Source: Chalara sp. BL73
Lineage: Eukaryota; Ascomycota; Leotiomycetes; Helotiales
NCBI GenBank assembly: GCA_918026815.1
Contig: CAKJVC010000140.1
Span: forward strand, 1-64,000
Direction: 5' to 3'
Length of the DNA stretch: 64,000 nt
Each line of letters opens with the position of its first letter. Position 1 is the stretch's first letter. The position numbers were made by a program, and so were the translations under genes. This document shows, piece by piece, positions 11,134-23,406 of this stretch. The notes beneath the pieces were generated by a model. The model had not been told where the DNA came from. It was given only the letters and a program-made list of their open reading frames with translations, and ran no database searches.

Positions 11134-11517
11134 AAGACGGAAAAGGAGACGTGCTGAAGGTACACCTGACTCTATGAGAGAAGGATCAGGCATGGAGAGC
11201 AAGTTGGCTATTCCTTCTGGCAAGACGAATTAACTTTCAATTCCAACGGTCAGCGCTCTTCTTCGTGACTGAGCGAAGCAAGCAAAGGAAGCAATGTTTG
11301 TGCTCAAGTACTGAAGGTACAGGGACTTCTTAAAACCCTTGGGTCCTTTCTCACATACGAACGTTGCGCCTTCAAAGTCTCCAATGATTTAACTCGAATC
11401 TCTGAGGCTAGTACTTCATTCTTTCACAATCTCGCTTTTATTTTTCATCCCTTCCCACTTGGGTAGATCATCCTTGATATTGATTACAAGTTCCTTATAG
11501 AACATGTGATATCTGGG

Positions 11518-12074
11518 TTATGTTAGCAAACGTTCTTCCGCAACGAAAATGAACAGCCTACTGAGCAGCAAAATTGTTCCTCTCATCCTCATTCCTGAAT
11601 TTGACAGTTGCTGGATAGATAGGAATCTTGTTGTTCCTCTCATCCATGACCGATGAATGGCAATATGAACCTGTAAATTTTCACGGCGGGTTATGCCTGG
11701 TTGTCTTCTCCATACTGTCATACCAGGTGAGGTCGTGATGACCATTGGTGAGGTTGATATCCTCTTTCTCGAAGACCGCAGTCCATCCAAAAGTGGCGCC
11801 TATTGCCTCCTAGGCACAGTGATGGTTTCTGGGAAGGAGCGCCTACCTGCAAAGATTGACAAGTAATGCAATAGCAATACTTGGCTTCCAGGGGTTTTTC
11901 TTGCTTGATATGGAACTGCACTCTTCCACGATGACATCCGCCCTCGTAACGAGAGGTGAAAGTATCTGAACTATGGATCTTGTATGGAGGGCGGAACTTC
12001 CACTGGTTTTCCTCGCCTTCTATGTGGTCTTTTTGACCGCGATCTTGTCCTCTTGTAAATGGCGACAATTTCAC
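11518..12074 (-). pseudogene. Broken GFA-family paralogue
   Basis: The minus-strand copy resembles the intact gene at 10401-11133. It starts MKLSPFTRGQDRG, then has GCHRGRVQF, KYCYCITCQSLQ, an intron-like GTAGGC..CAATAG of about 47 bases, TAVFEKEDINLTNGHHDLTW and SYCHSSVMDERNN. The first zinc-site motif reads GCHRG instead of GCHCG, so a zinc-ligand Cys is replaced by Arg. The block that should read LPCK has a TGA stop in place of Cys. Both changes hit zinc-site cysteines, which indicates loss of function by substitution rather than a read error. The two copies converge, consistent with an inverted duplication. Confidence 0.75.
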
Positions 12075-13876
12075 GAGATTTCCCGTTCGGAAAATAGAGA
12101 TTGGTCTGATTTGTTTATGTACAGCACACCGAAAGTTAATTGTAGTGTCTTCTTGTCACTCCATCGCGTTCAGCAGTGAAAGCAGGTTACGGCAAGGTGA
12201 CTTTGCGTCAGATCCATGATGCAGTTGAGACGGTAATGTCATAAATGCATTGCGGTTGCTTCCATCAGGTGGAGGCACAGATTGACCCAAGGTGCTGAGG
12301 CCGCAATTACATCGTTGTTTCTGATACACTACATGCATACGGGCTAGCCGTGCGGCATGACCTATGTTATCTGGAGGAAACGCCCCTGGTTATACCACTC
12401 TACTCCCGCATACCAACATGTGCAATTAATTCCTGTCGCCACTTTGGGTGTTCCGGACTAAATCTCCGGTATTTCCTGTGACTGAGTTGTATTTCAAGGA
12501 GATGAAGTGGTGTCAAATTGCGTGATCGCATGGTCATTAATTCGTGTATAAACTTGATATCATTAACAGATACTGTTTGAAAAGGCTACTTTCTCCTGTT
12601 TTTACCCGAAACCGAGATATATTAACTCACTTTATGGGAACATACTTGAGACCCGCGTGTCACTTATAGAAACCCTAGTCATAATAGCCATGGAGATAAG
12701 CTCGTCAGAAAGCGAAGGAAAAGGAAACGAGTTTCTGGCTCATTGAGAATCCGGATTATAGATAGCGTTGAGTATGTAAGACTTGGTATGCTGCTGCATC
12801 TTAAGTATTGAAGAACTTGATAGCTATGGAGGGTTTTATGGGATTTATTAAGAACATGGTCTGAAATCGAGTGCTTAGTATTTTTTGTTTTTAATATTGA
12901 CCATTCTAGCTTGAGCATGGCTATTCTGGCGGTTCTCGCAGCCTCTTGGCATAAAAGCTCGACTGCCATGTCTTTGTGGCTCTGTCCTTCCGTGTAACTT
13001 CCAGCTGGCAGATGTATGTGTTGAGCACGCTGTCGGGACCGCATTTTCAGATTGATACAGTTCCTGATGTCTTGTCAGCTTAGCCTCATATGTGTAGTTA
13101 TCGGCATGTCCGTAGGCTTGGAGCAGCTCAGCCCTACAACTCAATCACAAAGCACGCTCGTCTTATGTCCAATTATCAATCTCAATCCCTGCCAACTTTG
13201 TTCCCCCTCACTAACTCTTCTTGGCCAATCTGTATGTTTCAGTCTTAGTGAAACCACACCGCAATAGCGGCGACTGCCAAGATATGGCTGCTCAGCTGCC
13301 GCAACAATATACTCTTCTTTTCTTGAGTATGATGTATCTGAAAGAGGAGAGACCTATGTGGCGTAACAATAGATGGACCACCCGTACAGACTTCAATTCT
13401 GTGAGCTTGCATTCATGTATCCTCAATCACAATGTTTCATCCTAGCCAGCCTTTAGCAAAGACACATCTTGGCATGGAGCAGTTGCCTTCAAAATGAGGC
13501 ATATTACGCTGCATTTAGAGCATATTCTACTGTATTCGACTATTATTTTATCCAATACGCCCATTCTTGAGTGTTTCTGGTCTCCAAGATCTCAGCTGAG
13601 CACCTGGCTGCCACACAAACTCAGGAAAGCAAATGGAATGGAATGTGCCAAGCCTGTTATCCGGCCTCTCTGCACTGTCTATTAAATCTGAGATGGCACA
13701 ATATCCACATACAGACATGATAGCTGTTACGTTACTATAAAATGGTGAGCATGTCCTAGGTTCCCCGGTAGATTTTCAACATCGCTCAAACATTACCAAA
13801 CCCAAGTCTCTTTTGCGGTTCATTCTGTAACAGTACCATTCAGACAACTGTTATTTCTTGAATAAAGAGTATCGAA
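12075..13876. other. Intergenic, 1.8 kb, no gene seen
   Basis: Frames are short and none shows a family motif. A minus-strand stretch around 12679-13144 is open in two frames but has no recognisable domain. Confidence 0.45.
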
Positions 13877-15705
13877 ATGGCACCAGTCATCCGATTCTGT
13901 GCATCTGATGCCCTAATTGACACGAAGGCACTTCCTGCTAGCAATTTGATAGGACGTGATGACGGTTCGGGACCTTCAAGTCTCGCTCTTCGAAACGGTT
14001 TGTCTAGCTTTATTTCTGACCTCTCTCTCAGCACACACAACCTTAAAGCTCTCTCAACAGCCCCTTTTTTAACTATTTTCAATTTCGAGACAATGTCCTG
14101 CCTTCGAGTTCTACCACTTTTGGGATGATTTTAACTTAGCATAGATGCCTTCTGGCCTAATGGAAAGAAACTCCGTGTTCGGTTCCTCAACGGAACCCAG
14201 TTCTTGCAGGACAAGATTCGCTATTTTGCTCAAGTTTGGGAGAAACACGTCAGCCTTGACTTTCTCTTCGTCAATGGTGGTGACGCCGACATTCGTGTTG
14301 CATTCAAATGGGTAAATCTGCAAGGTGTGACTGAGACAGGGTCCTGGTCCTATGTTGGCACCGACTCAGCCAGATACGTTCCTGATCAGAACCAGCCGAC
14401 GATGAACTTCGGATGGTTTGATGAGCACACTTCCGACGAGGAGTTCTCCCGAACGGTGATCCACGAATTTGGCCATGCCATAGGTTGTATTCATGAGCAC
14501 CAGAGTCCTGCAGCAACCATCAAATGGGACGAAGCTAAGGTAATTGCTGACGCGAGAGCGACCATGGGTTGGGATGAGGCAAAGACTCGTCATAACATAC
14601 TTAAACGCTACAACGCAAGCGAGACCTCTAACACCTCCTTTGATCGAAACTCCATCATGTGCTACTGGTTTCCAGCATCATGGACTTTAGATGGTGTCGG
14701 TACTCCAACTAATCTGGTTCTCTCCGACACAGATAAGTCGTTTATCAATAAAATGTATCCATTCCGGACACGAAATGAGGGTCGCTTCAGCACCATCCAA
14801 GCACGATCCTGGTATCCACCTGTAGCACTCAATTCCAGACTCATCCAATTTGATCCACCTTATCTTGAGGCTCCGAGGATCACGCTTGGTCTAACTTCTT
14901 TGGATATGGAACATACATCTAATATTCGTATCAACGTGAATACGGCATCAGTCCAGCAGCGCAACGGCAATGACTTTTTCCTGAATCTGGATACCTGGGG
15001 GGATTCTGCTCTCTATATGGCAGCTGCCACGTGGCTCGAATTTCAAGGTCAAGAGACCGACTTCCAAGGTAGTGACTTTCCCTCTGATTCCACATGTTCT
15101 ATATCCATATCGCTTCAAGCACTGACAAGTCTTTAGTGGGCGAGTTTGATACTTTGACCCAACGTAAGATAGGGGAACCACGTAATGTCGAAGCTGGTGG
15201 TATCCAGCGTGATGTCAAGCATATCAGTTTCCCTACCGGAGTGTATAGCGAGCCTCCCAACGTTATTGTTTGGCTCAAGGCGTTCGACCTCTCAAATGGC
15301 GCAAATTGGCGCATTCGTGCTTTGGCTCAGAACATCACGTCAACAGGATTCGATCTCTCGATTGAGTCATGGGCAGATACCGTCATATACAGCGCCACAG
15401 CTTCTTACGTTGCATATCCCAAAGGCAAAGAAGGAGTATTGAGTGGAACAGCTTGCTCAGCGGACTATCGCAACTGGTATCCTGCTCAATCGGCCAATGG
15501 CGCTAGGGTTAACTTTGCGAAAGCCTTCGACAAAGAGCCTAAAGTTTTTCTAGCTATCAGCCAGCTAGATATTGACTCTGCCCGAAATCTGCGCATTAAT
15601 ACTTTTGCCGACAACGTCTCCACTGAAGGATTTAATTGGCATGCTGATGCTTGGTCAGATACTCTGTGCTACAGTGCAGGGGTGGATTGGATCGCTTTCG
15701 GATGA
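13877..15705 (+). CDS. Metzincin (astacin-like) protease fused to three H-type lectin domains
   Basis: The protein has 537 residues in three exons: 13877-13997, 14145-15068 and 15137-15705. The first intron joins LALRN to DAFWPNGKKLRVRFL. The catalytic zinc motif HEFGHAIGCIHEHQSP lies near residue 147 and the Met-turn SIMCYW near residue 210, as in peptidase family M12A. Three H-type lectin repeats follow at about 250-345, 349-445 and 450-537. Each has a P-x-(V/I) strand, an LD/FD block (TSLDMEHTSNIRINV, KAFDLSNGANWRIRA, SQLDIDSARNLRINT) and a final W/S-W or Y/W-x-A/E strand. No signal peptide is visible (MAPVIRFCASDALIDTK), so the product may stay in the cytosol or leave by a non-classical route. 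H-type lectins bind GalNAc-type glycans in animals and amoebae. The fusion suggests proteolysis directed to glycosylated targets, which is an inference. Confidence 0.87.
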
Positions 15706-17126
15706 GCTCGAGCGTGAATCTGGCCTGGAAATGATCAAAAAATATAGCTACATCTGTTTCACTCCCTTACTAAATCCTCTGATATGTGTCTCCGCTTTCT
15801 CTATAAACAGTTCAAGCAGGATTTTGCTGCGACTTCTCTAAGTTTTGGATATGGTCGATTTAGCAATATAACTCAATAATAAAGCAATTGCAATATCTTT
15901 TTTTTCAAAGCTCTTGATATCGAGATTGCAAAGTAGTGTCTGCTTAGGAGTACTTCGAATCAAACTACCAAAACATGAACAATTGTCTCACTGTAGTCTA
16001 ATTGCCATTCAGTACCATTTGTAAATATCACCCGTAATCGCGAGAATGCAAAAGAAGGGAGGAAAATCCGTCGCTGGAGTTAGAGCAAATGCGCCAGGCA
16101 GTATCTGAGGGTCCGATATCTTTGGATATTATAACGAAGCTGATGTTATTATCACTATATTAAGGGGGGGCCTATATAGATCAGGAACCGTAGAAACAGT
16201 GTTCCAATTCAATTTCTCAAGCAAACCATATCGCTCGAAGCTGCTTTGATTTTACTAGTGTTGCCAGTGAACAAGCCTGACCGGCTTTGGCAAAGGCTGA
16301 CTCTACACAAAAAGATTGCTGTCTCATTTGACTCTTGAATCAGAATTCGTCTATCGCCAACACTACAATGGTATATTTGATTTGTAACCGAATCATGCAC
16401 TGATATGTTCACCCTCCATTCACTATCAGAAGTTCTTGAAACTTAAAATTCTGCACTACCATGAGCTAGACTTTCTGAAGGCACCGTATTAAGCATTATA
16501 TTAGCATAGCGAAGCCCAATATATCTAGAGCCTTTTAACAAACATCATTTAGATCTAGCATTTTGGTCTAAGCTGGGGTTATCGGAAGGAACGACGTGTT
16601 TGAGCAGTGGCAAGCATTGCATGAACAAATTTATGGCCTGGATTTGCACCTCTTAACACTGATAATCATGTATGACCTCCGCTAGTTAAAAATCAAGGAG
16701 TGACTGAGTCTGAGGCGGTTGGAATACTACAGTAGTTTTATGAATGATTACATCCTTAAAGAAAGCTGGAACTCCAAGTACCCCCTTTTCTTTCGCTTAA
16801 GAGACTTCGTCAACGTCTCCCTGTCAATAATCTTGGCACACGCTCACTCGCAGCCAAACGGCAAGAGCGATCGGCTAAGCCTCATTAGGTAAGAAGATCT
16901 TTGACCCCAGGTTCCAAAATTCAAGGACCATAAAACTCATCAATCTTTAACCCAGCTGGAGCCTTCTTGTCTCCTGTCACAACTTCGAGCCAGCGTTTTC
17001 AACCGGAAAGAAGGAAGATCTCTGTGTTCTCGAACGAATGGAAGTCATATTATATTGCCAGGTCCCAATCAGCTAACGGTCGCTGTTGCTGTCCACTTGT
17101 CGAGGAGCCCGCGCCATTAAGCCATC
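15706..17126. other. Intergenic, 1.4 kb, no gene seen
   Basis: The region is AT-rich with scattered stops. Nothing recognisable was found apart from the presumed promoter of the downstream phosphoesterase. Confidence 0.5.
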
Positions 17127-18934
17127 ATGGTGACCAGAAGAATTGTAAGCGAGCCTTCAATTCTTGGAATGATAGCTTACTGATGCTCTTGTTTTGTAGA
17201 TCCGTACAGCTTGCCAGCTGGCAACTCTTTCAGTAATCACCATAATCGTCGTTTGGTTCCTTGATTCTCGTTATCGAGTCCTACCTTCCGCCCTTCATAA
17301 TGTCATGCCAGCACATCATCCTGGCCTGCTCGTCACTGATATCACTGTCAAAAAGTGCAACTCCCTGAACCCAGTATCTAGCTGCAAACTCGATCCAACT
17401 GTCTGGCACCGGGTGGACAAGGATCTATATTTGAAGAAGGGTTGGGTATCAAGCGCATACCTGCACGTCAAACGAAAGAAGGAGGAGGAGTTGCAACCAG
17501 ATGATAAAGTGATTGTAGATATAAGTGTCGGAAAGTTGGATCCATCGGCAAGCACAAAGGGGGAAAGCGATGAACGATGGGAATCACGACCTGCTGGCGT
17601 CTGGATTAAACGGTCAGCAAAGCGAAGGGCAAGTGATTCGCAAGAAGCAATTACCGCCGTTGATATACTATTTGGGGCAGATGCTGTGGATCCAAGAGAC
17701 GGCTGGGGAGTGGTTGGAACTTCACTCCTTCTCGATTCATCAGCCGAGAAGCATGAACCACGACTCAGTGTGAGGAGAGGCAAACTAGTTACGGCTGCTA
17801 AACCAATCCCTCGCATCAACGAGCACGGGAGGTTCAAGATCATGCAAGCGGCAGATATACACTTGAGTACTGGAACTGGTCACTGTAGAGACGAGCAGCC
17901 AGTTGGATTGAATGGTGGGAAATGTGAAGCTGATCCAAGAACCCTGGAGTTCATGGCAAGGTTACTAGACGAGGAAAAGCCTGATCTTGTAGTGCTGAGT
18001 GGAGATCAAGTAAACGGAGAGACCGCTCCTGATGCGCAAAGTGTAAGTTACTTCCCGGCTAGTCAGTTACTTTCCACTCATCATTATTAGGCGATCTTCA
18101 AGTATGCCGCTCTCCTTATAGAGCGAAAAATACCTTATGCGACCATATTCGGCAATCACGATGACGAAACTATGTCTCGATGGGAACAAATGTCGCTGAT
18201 TGAAACCTTACCATATTCTTTGTCTGAGGCAGGTCCTGAGGAGATTGATGGAGTTGGCAACTATGTAGTGGAAGTGCTAGCTCACGGTGGCTCTAAACAC
18301 TCAGCTCTAACACTTTATCTCCTCGACACTCATGCATATTCACCAGACGAGCGCGCATTCAAGGGCTATGATTGGTTGAAGAAGAACCAGATTGATTGGT
18401 TCAAGACTACAGCGAAAGGACTTAAGAAAGCTCATGAAGGATATACACACATTCATATGGACTTGGCATTCATTCACATACCATTGCCTGAGTATAATGA
18501 TAAGAATCTTGAGATAAAGGGAGAGTGGCGTGAAGGTGTAACAGCTCCCGGTTTCAACTCTGGATTTAGAGATGCTCTAGTTGAAGAGGGAATATTGATG
18601 GTCAGTTGTGGACAGTGAGTAAAACCCCCACTTGCATTAACCCATATTGACTCACCCAAGTGATCACGCAAATGAGTACTGTGCTCTTTCACGAAATGAA
18701 GCCAAGCAGCCGGCACTCTGGATGTGTTATGCAGGGGGAGCTGGCTTTGGTGGATATGGTGGATATGGTGGATATCATCGTCGCATGCGATTTTTCGATA
18801 TTGACATGAATGAGGCAAGGATCACAACTTACAAAAGGGTCGAGTATGGAGATACCAAGGCAAAAATAGATGAGCAGATTATCGTTAATGGTGGGCGGGT
18901 ACAAGCACTTCACACTGGAGGGTCTGCTGTGTAA
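17127..18934 (+). CDS. DCR2: Dcr2-like calcineurin-type phosphoesterase with N-terminal membrane anchor
   Basis: Exons are 17127-17144, 17200-18042, 18091-18614 and 18661-18934 (552 residues). The first exon is only six codons (MVTRRI) and joins a hydrophobic segment, QLATLSVITIIVVWFLDSRY, a likely type II signal anchor. The metallophosphoesterase motifs are all present: MQAADIHLSTG, VVLSGDQVNGE, IFGNHDDE, and CGHDHANEY, whose His codon is split by the last intron. A conserved Gly/Tyr stretch GFGGYGGYGGYHRR precedes FFDID. In budding yeast Dcr2 dephosphorylates the unfolded-protein sensor Ire1 and influences the cell cycle; whether that holds here is inference. No frameshift or stop was found. 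Confidence 0.9.
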
Positions 18935-19323
18935 ATTTTACAGTATCATTCGAGAACGGTTTTGGGAGCATCAAGGCATCATGCGAGGCGTTAAGGAAAT
19001 GAAGGCTAAGGAATGAACAGTCTATTCTGGATTATAGTTACCAGACAGCGTTAAATGTATATCAATTCGATACCACTTCACTGATAACTCGACCTCATCG
19101 ACCTCATTCTCGTCAGAACTTTCGTCTCTATCGGTGATCAACTGCGAACCTTGTTGGACAATAGTTGACTTCGCACTAAGCCATTCTTGGCTAACCCCTG
19201 ATTACAAATCTTTGTGTTGGCTTCTTCAAAATCTCACATAATAATCAACACAGAGCATGCCTCCCGCATGATCTTACGGATTTGGCAATTGACTCTTCAA
19301 ATTTCCACTCAGCGGTACGTAGG
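18935..19323. other. Intergenic spacer, no gene seen
   Basis: A 389-base spacer lies between two same-strand genes. It must hold the 3' end of the phosphoesterase transcript and the promoter of the oxidoreductase. Confidence 0.5.
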
Positions 19324-20416
19324 ATGGCTTTGAATTCTACTACGGCTTCATTGAGTCACATTGAAAGGACGGCACATGAACCACGTGACTATGTATGCTT
19401 GCTTAACTCACACATTTCGGAGTGCGAAAGACTGATGGCAGTGATTAGGGATTACATAGAGTTATCTTGAGTGGGATTAACCAGGTCAATGGAGAGGTGA
19501 GGCTGTTGCGGTTGAGTACTGTTAATCGGGAGAGTGTGATTAAGGTATGACGTGATGGCCTATCACTCGAGAAGAATGCCTATCTTCAAATATCTATTGT
19601 CTCTGCGAGCTTTATCGTGGGCCTCCCTCTTAAATAGCTTTTTTATACGTACCGTATTTTGCAGAAGTGGATGCTAACAAGACCTAGTTTCAACCGGGCC
19701 AATGGCTGGATGTCCACATCCCCAGGCTCCCCAAACCAGGTGGCTTCACCATCACCTCGCCTCCTTCACTTGCCTCTTTCCTAGCCACTCCGTCCCCATA
19801 TCTAGAACTTGCTGTCCAACACACGCCTAATCCACCCGCTGCCTGGCTCTCCCGTCCCGTTCCCGAGATCCTGAATCAGGAACTGCAAATTCGCGTTGGG
19901 GGCAGCTTTGTTTGGCCGCCTCAGTTTCATGGGCAGGTGGGCGAGGCTAAGAGAGTAGTGTTTGTAGCTGGTGGCATGGGCATTAATCCGTTTATGAGTA
20001 TGCTGAGTCATCTTTCAGAGCAAGAGGATGTGCCATTTGAAATCACACTCTTGTATTCGATACGAGATCCTGGACCAGGGAGGAAGATTGAAGAGTTATT
20101 GTTTGTAGAGAGGTTAGGGAACATTTTCAGAAAATGGGAAGGAGAACAGATGTTGAGGAGGTTTCAGCTGTTTTTAACTTCTGCCGGAGGGGATGCGGAG
20201 ACCAGTATTTTAAGTGCTGAAGGTTGGAGTGTGCAGTGGAAGGGATGGAGGATGAGTGAGGATGATGTGTTGGACGCGCTCGGCCCATCAGGCGAGACAG
20301 GGGGAACAGTAGTTTATGTTTGTGGGGTGCCGGACATGACGGATCGGATGGTTGAGATTGTGAAGGCTGTGGAGGGGATAGATGAGAGGCATGTTCTGTG
20401 TGAGAAATGGTGGTGA
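19324..20416 (+). CDS. FAD/NAD(P)-binding oxidoreductase (OXNAD1-like ferredoxin-reductase fold)
   Basis: Exons are 19324-19392, 19449-19544 and 19688-20416, giving 297 residues. The joined N-terminus reads SHIERTAHEPRDYGLHRVIL and then GEVRLLRLS, typical of the FAD-binding FR-type domain. FQPGQWLDVHIP and GGFTITSPPS form the flavin-binding strands. RVVFVAGGMGINPFMSM is the pyridine-nucleotide motif, and VVYVCGVPDMTDRMVEIV near the C-terminus completes the fold. The protein ends VLCEKWW. Relatives are single-domain reductases similar to human OXNAD1; their electron acceptor is generally unknown. I see no mitochondrial presequence with confidence. The gene is intact and follows the Dcr2-like gene on the same strand. 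Confidence 0.85.
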
Positions 20417-21584
20417 GAAGGCTAAGCTTTTGTTAATCAGAAAAGAAGCATAGAACCAGTCCCACAGTGTAGGTAAGTACCAACTGGTCATGGGAATATG
20501 GCTGGGGAATGAGCGTCATGCTAACTTCCTTTTACATGAATTGTAGACTGGAAGCGGCTTCATTAGCTGGGCTAAGCGTGATTATGAGAGCTTGCCTAAG
20601 ATCCATGGCAGACCGCACTAGATTTAAAATCTGTGTAAAAACGCAAACATTTTCTGGAGATTACATTTCATAAAGATTGAGGCTAACGAGTGGAGATTGT
20701 AGTTGAGCGGGAAGGTGTGTAAATTTTCATCCAGTCGTCAGCCGTTAGTGTAGTGGAATTATTATTTTAATCCAAATCGGTCATTAATTAATCACTTTAC
20801 TCTTAGGGTATAATAGAAGCACTTTAAAGGTAATCTTTCTTTTTGATACCACAATAGACTATGCTATGATAAGCTTCAAAAATATGAATAAGGTGCGATG
20901 AGCAAAGACCCAATTCGCAAAGCTCTGATAGCACAACAAAAGACTAATAGCAGCACCACAGCCTTGAACAAAGATACGCCTTCCGCCAAAAGATTTCCGT
21001 CTCGAATATAACCATAGCGTATGTAAATGACAACTAGATATGTTATAATCTCCCATCTGCAAATGTTAGCTGCAAGCTCCAACACTTAATCCACGAGAAA
21101 TGTAACGCTTGCAGCAGTATTTTACATTGTCAGGTTATCTAATTACACGGTTTCCTAGACAAAACTTCTGATAGCGATAGAAAGGCATTCAAAGGAAGGG
21201 GACGAGGTCAGCGATCGTTGACTTGACGGCCCAGACCCCTAGCCTAAGTCTGTCCTGCGCTCTCCAATCTCGGCATCTTTACTTGTGAGCTCAGACTTTG
21301 TGTATTTCGTGTTTTTGAGATAAGGGAAAGTCATCTTACTTTCGGGCAGATGTTAGTGAGTAATTCATTCACCATCGGATTCTCTGGACTTGTTTGATGG
21401 GGAGCAAACCCAATCGACGACATGAAGGCAGAGGTTTGATCAGATTTCCAGTCCCCGCATGAACAAGGAAACATGGTATTTTCCTTGTGTAGCTCATGCC
21501 TGTTATCAACTTAATGGATCCGGAGGGCTGACCAGATGCTTTTATGATGAGAACGCTAAGTTAGTAAAAGGATTCTAATAGTTA
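20417..21584. other. Intergenic, AT-rich, no gene seen
   Basis: Stops occur densely in all frames. Open stretches on the minus strand near 20859-21085 are hydrophobic but lack any recognisable motif. Confidence 0.45.
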
Positions 21585-21883
21585 TTATTTTATCGGCAAA
21601 TATCTCATATACCATTATTTGGTGGCGACACACGCTACAGCGGACGTTATAGCAATAGTATCACTATATAGTGTATTACTGCAGTATGTATTATGTAGCT
21701 ATAACATATGTTGTATTGCTACAGCGTATGTTGTATTTCTACAGTGTATGTCGTTACAGAGTGTATCGCTATAGTGTGAGTCGTTCCAGCGTGTATTACA
21801 GGCTTTACAGTGAGTCTTGACGAATATCTGATATATGGCCACTTTTTTGTGGTATCTAAGATATCTGCCGTTATTTTATCGGC
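21585..21883. mobile_element. Candidate small non-autonomous element with inverted arms and internal tandem repeats
   Basis: A 13-base direct repeat, TTATTTTATCGGC, occurs at 21585-21597 and again at 21871-21883. Just inside lie imperfect inverted arms: CGGCAAATATCTCATATACC from 21594 and the complement of TGGTATCTAAGATATCTGCCG at 21850-21870. The interior (about 21700-21800) holds degenerate tandem copies of a roughly 20-base unit such as TATGTTGTATTGCTACAGCG. There is no coding capacity. A MITE-like element is the best reading; a decayed satellite is the alternative. Confidence 0.5.
21700..21810. repeat. Degenerate tandem repeat, unit about 20 bp
   Basis: Successive units share TGT(T/C)GTATT(G/T)CTACAG(C/T)GTA. 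Later copies lose bases (for example GTCGTTACAGAGTGTATCG). The array lies inside the inverted arms described for 21585-21883. Confidence 0.6.
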
Positions 21884-22179
21884 CGTGCAAAACTGTCTCC
21901 GAAGATGAGAGATCGTGATCTGAAGATATCAAAGCCACTGTAGGGTTACTTACTGCAAACAGGGAGATCAAATTGCGAGCCTCCATTATTAATCGGCTTG
22001 AGATGAGAATTCATTGTTATATTCTGATCCGTATTTCCATGACGCTGTAAGTAATTCGATCTAGACTCGTCCCTCGCATCTTCTATTCTTAGGTTATACT
22101 CCGGCAAGGACTCATAACCCCAAAGTTTACACTCGTGATTATCCTTGAATTGTAATGTCCAACACTGGGCTTGGCACAT

Positions 22180-23280
22180 TTAATTGCTGTGAGCGTTGCA
22201 AGTACGGTGACCAGTTTGAATGTCCTCTTGATCTGGGCTACATAGTGATTCATCCTGACCACTGATGTCCACACATTTGACGTAGCAGTGAGCATTTCTC
22301 CAGAGGCCAGTTATTAGCTTTTCGGTGTTACGGTGGAGAAGGTTAATCTTATCTTTTCCTGTGGCTAACTCTGGCGTGCCACTTCTAGTCCATGTAGTAT
22401 ATCTCAGCATTCCTGCAAGCTTCTATATGCGGCTGTCAACAGGAACAAAAGAAGGACCGCAAAACAGTAACAAAAGAAGCTGAGTATTTCGTACCGGTAC
22501 CACCCATACATCAAGAACATTGTGCTTTTGAGCGACTATATTTCCATGCTCGTCAGTTAAATTTTTATCCACAGTTTTTCGCGCGATGTGGCCATTGCCA
22601 TCCCGTTTATAGGATATTTCCCCCTTCATGGCATTATGAAACGAATCGACTAAGCCATTTCGTACATCTTCAGATGTCCTAACGATGTGCTCATGTATCA
22701 TATCAGAGCGGTACCGTGATTCGTCCGCAATACCCCCTCCAAAAGACGCGCATAAGCCTTCAGTAACCGGTGGGCTTGTAAGTCTAGGCTAAGGAAATAA
22801 TACGAGGTCAGTATTGTATGTCTTTTAATAGAGCAGAATAAGGTCTAGGCCAGGAGCCTTGTTGCAATATGTCGCGGACATCAGTATGTTCAACAGTGGA
22901 GGTACGACGATCCGAAGATACTTCTGACCTAATCGATACTTGAATGTATTGACGCTTGCGGCATATTAAAGCTAAGCCACTAACTCAGGCCGAGGATTAA
23001 ACTTTCTAATTGTAAAGAGTTCTCTGCAGCACTTACGATGCCAACACCTTTGTGTACCGTATATGGGCCTTTGATCGCCCAGGAGTATTGAATCCCAGCG
23101 TAAACGATTTCAAACATTGCCTTCCCTACAAATAAACATTAGTGGAATAGATCTTATACATGGCACTATACATCATATAACCCTGTTTGAAGGCTTATTT
23201 CAAGTATAACACCTCACAGGCCCCGTGAGGCAAGTCTTTTGAAGCCTCAAATTGACAGAGGCTAACAAAGCTTGACCCAT
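22180..23280 (-). CDS. Unrecognised multi-exon gene or relic
   Basis: Several protein-like exons with good splice borders lie on the minus strand. One reads AMFEIVYAGIQYSWAIKG then PYTVHKGVGI before a GTAAGT donor (near 23037). Another, ending at a GTACGA donor near 22494, contains SFGGGIADESRYRSDMIHEH and RKTVDKNLTDEHGNIVAQKH. A third has LITGLWRNAHCYVKCVDISG followed by further cysteines, which suggests a secreted, disulphide-rich segment. A possible start is the ATG at 23280. I cannot join the exons into one clean frame and do not recognise the family. It could also be the 3' part of a longer gene. Confidence 0.35.
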
Positions 23281-23406
23281 TTCTCTCGAGGATGTATCAA
23301 ATATCCTGGCACATTTCAACGTGACTTATAGCGAAGAATTCGTGGGCGGCATTATAAATTAAGGAGATGCGCACCGGCTTCTGAACCAAATGCGATGGCC
23401 TCCTTC

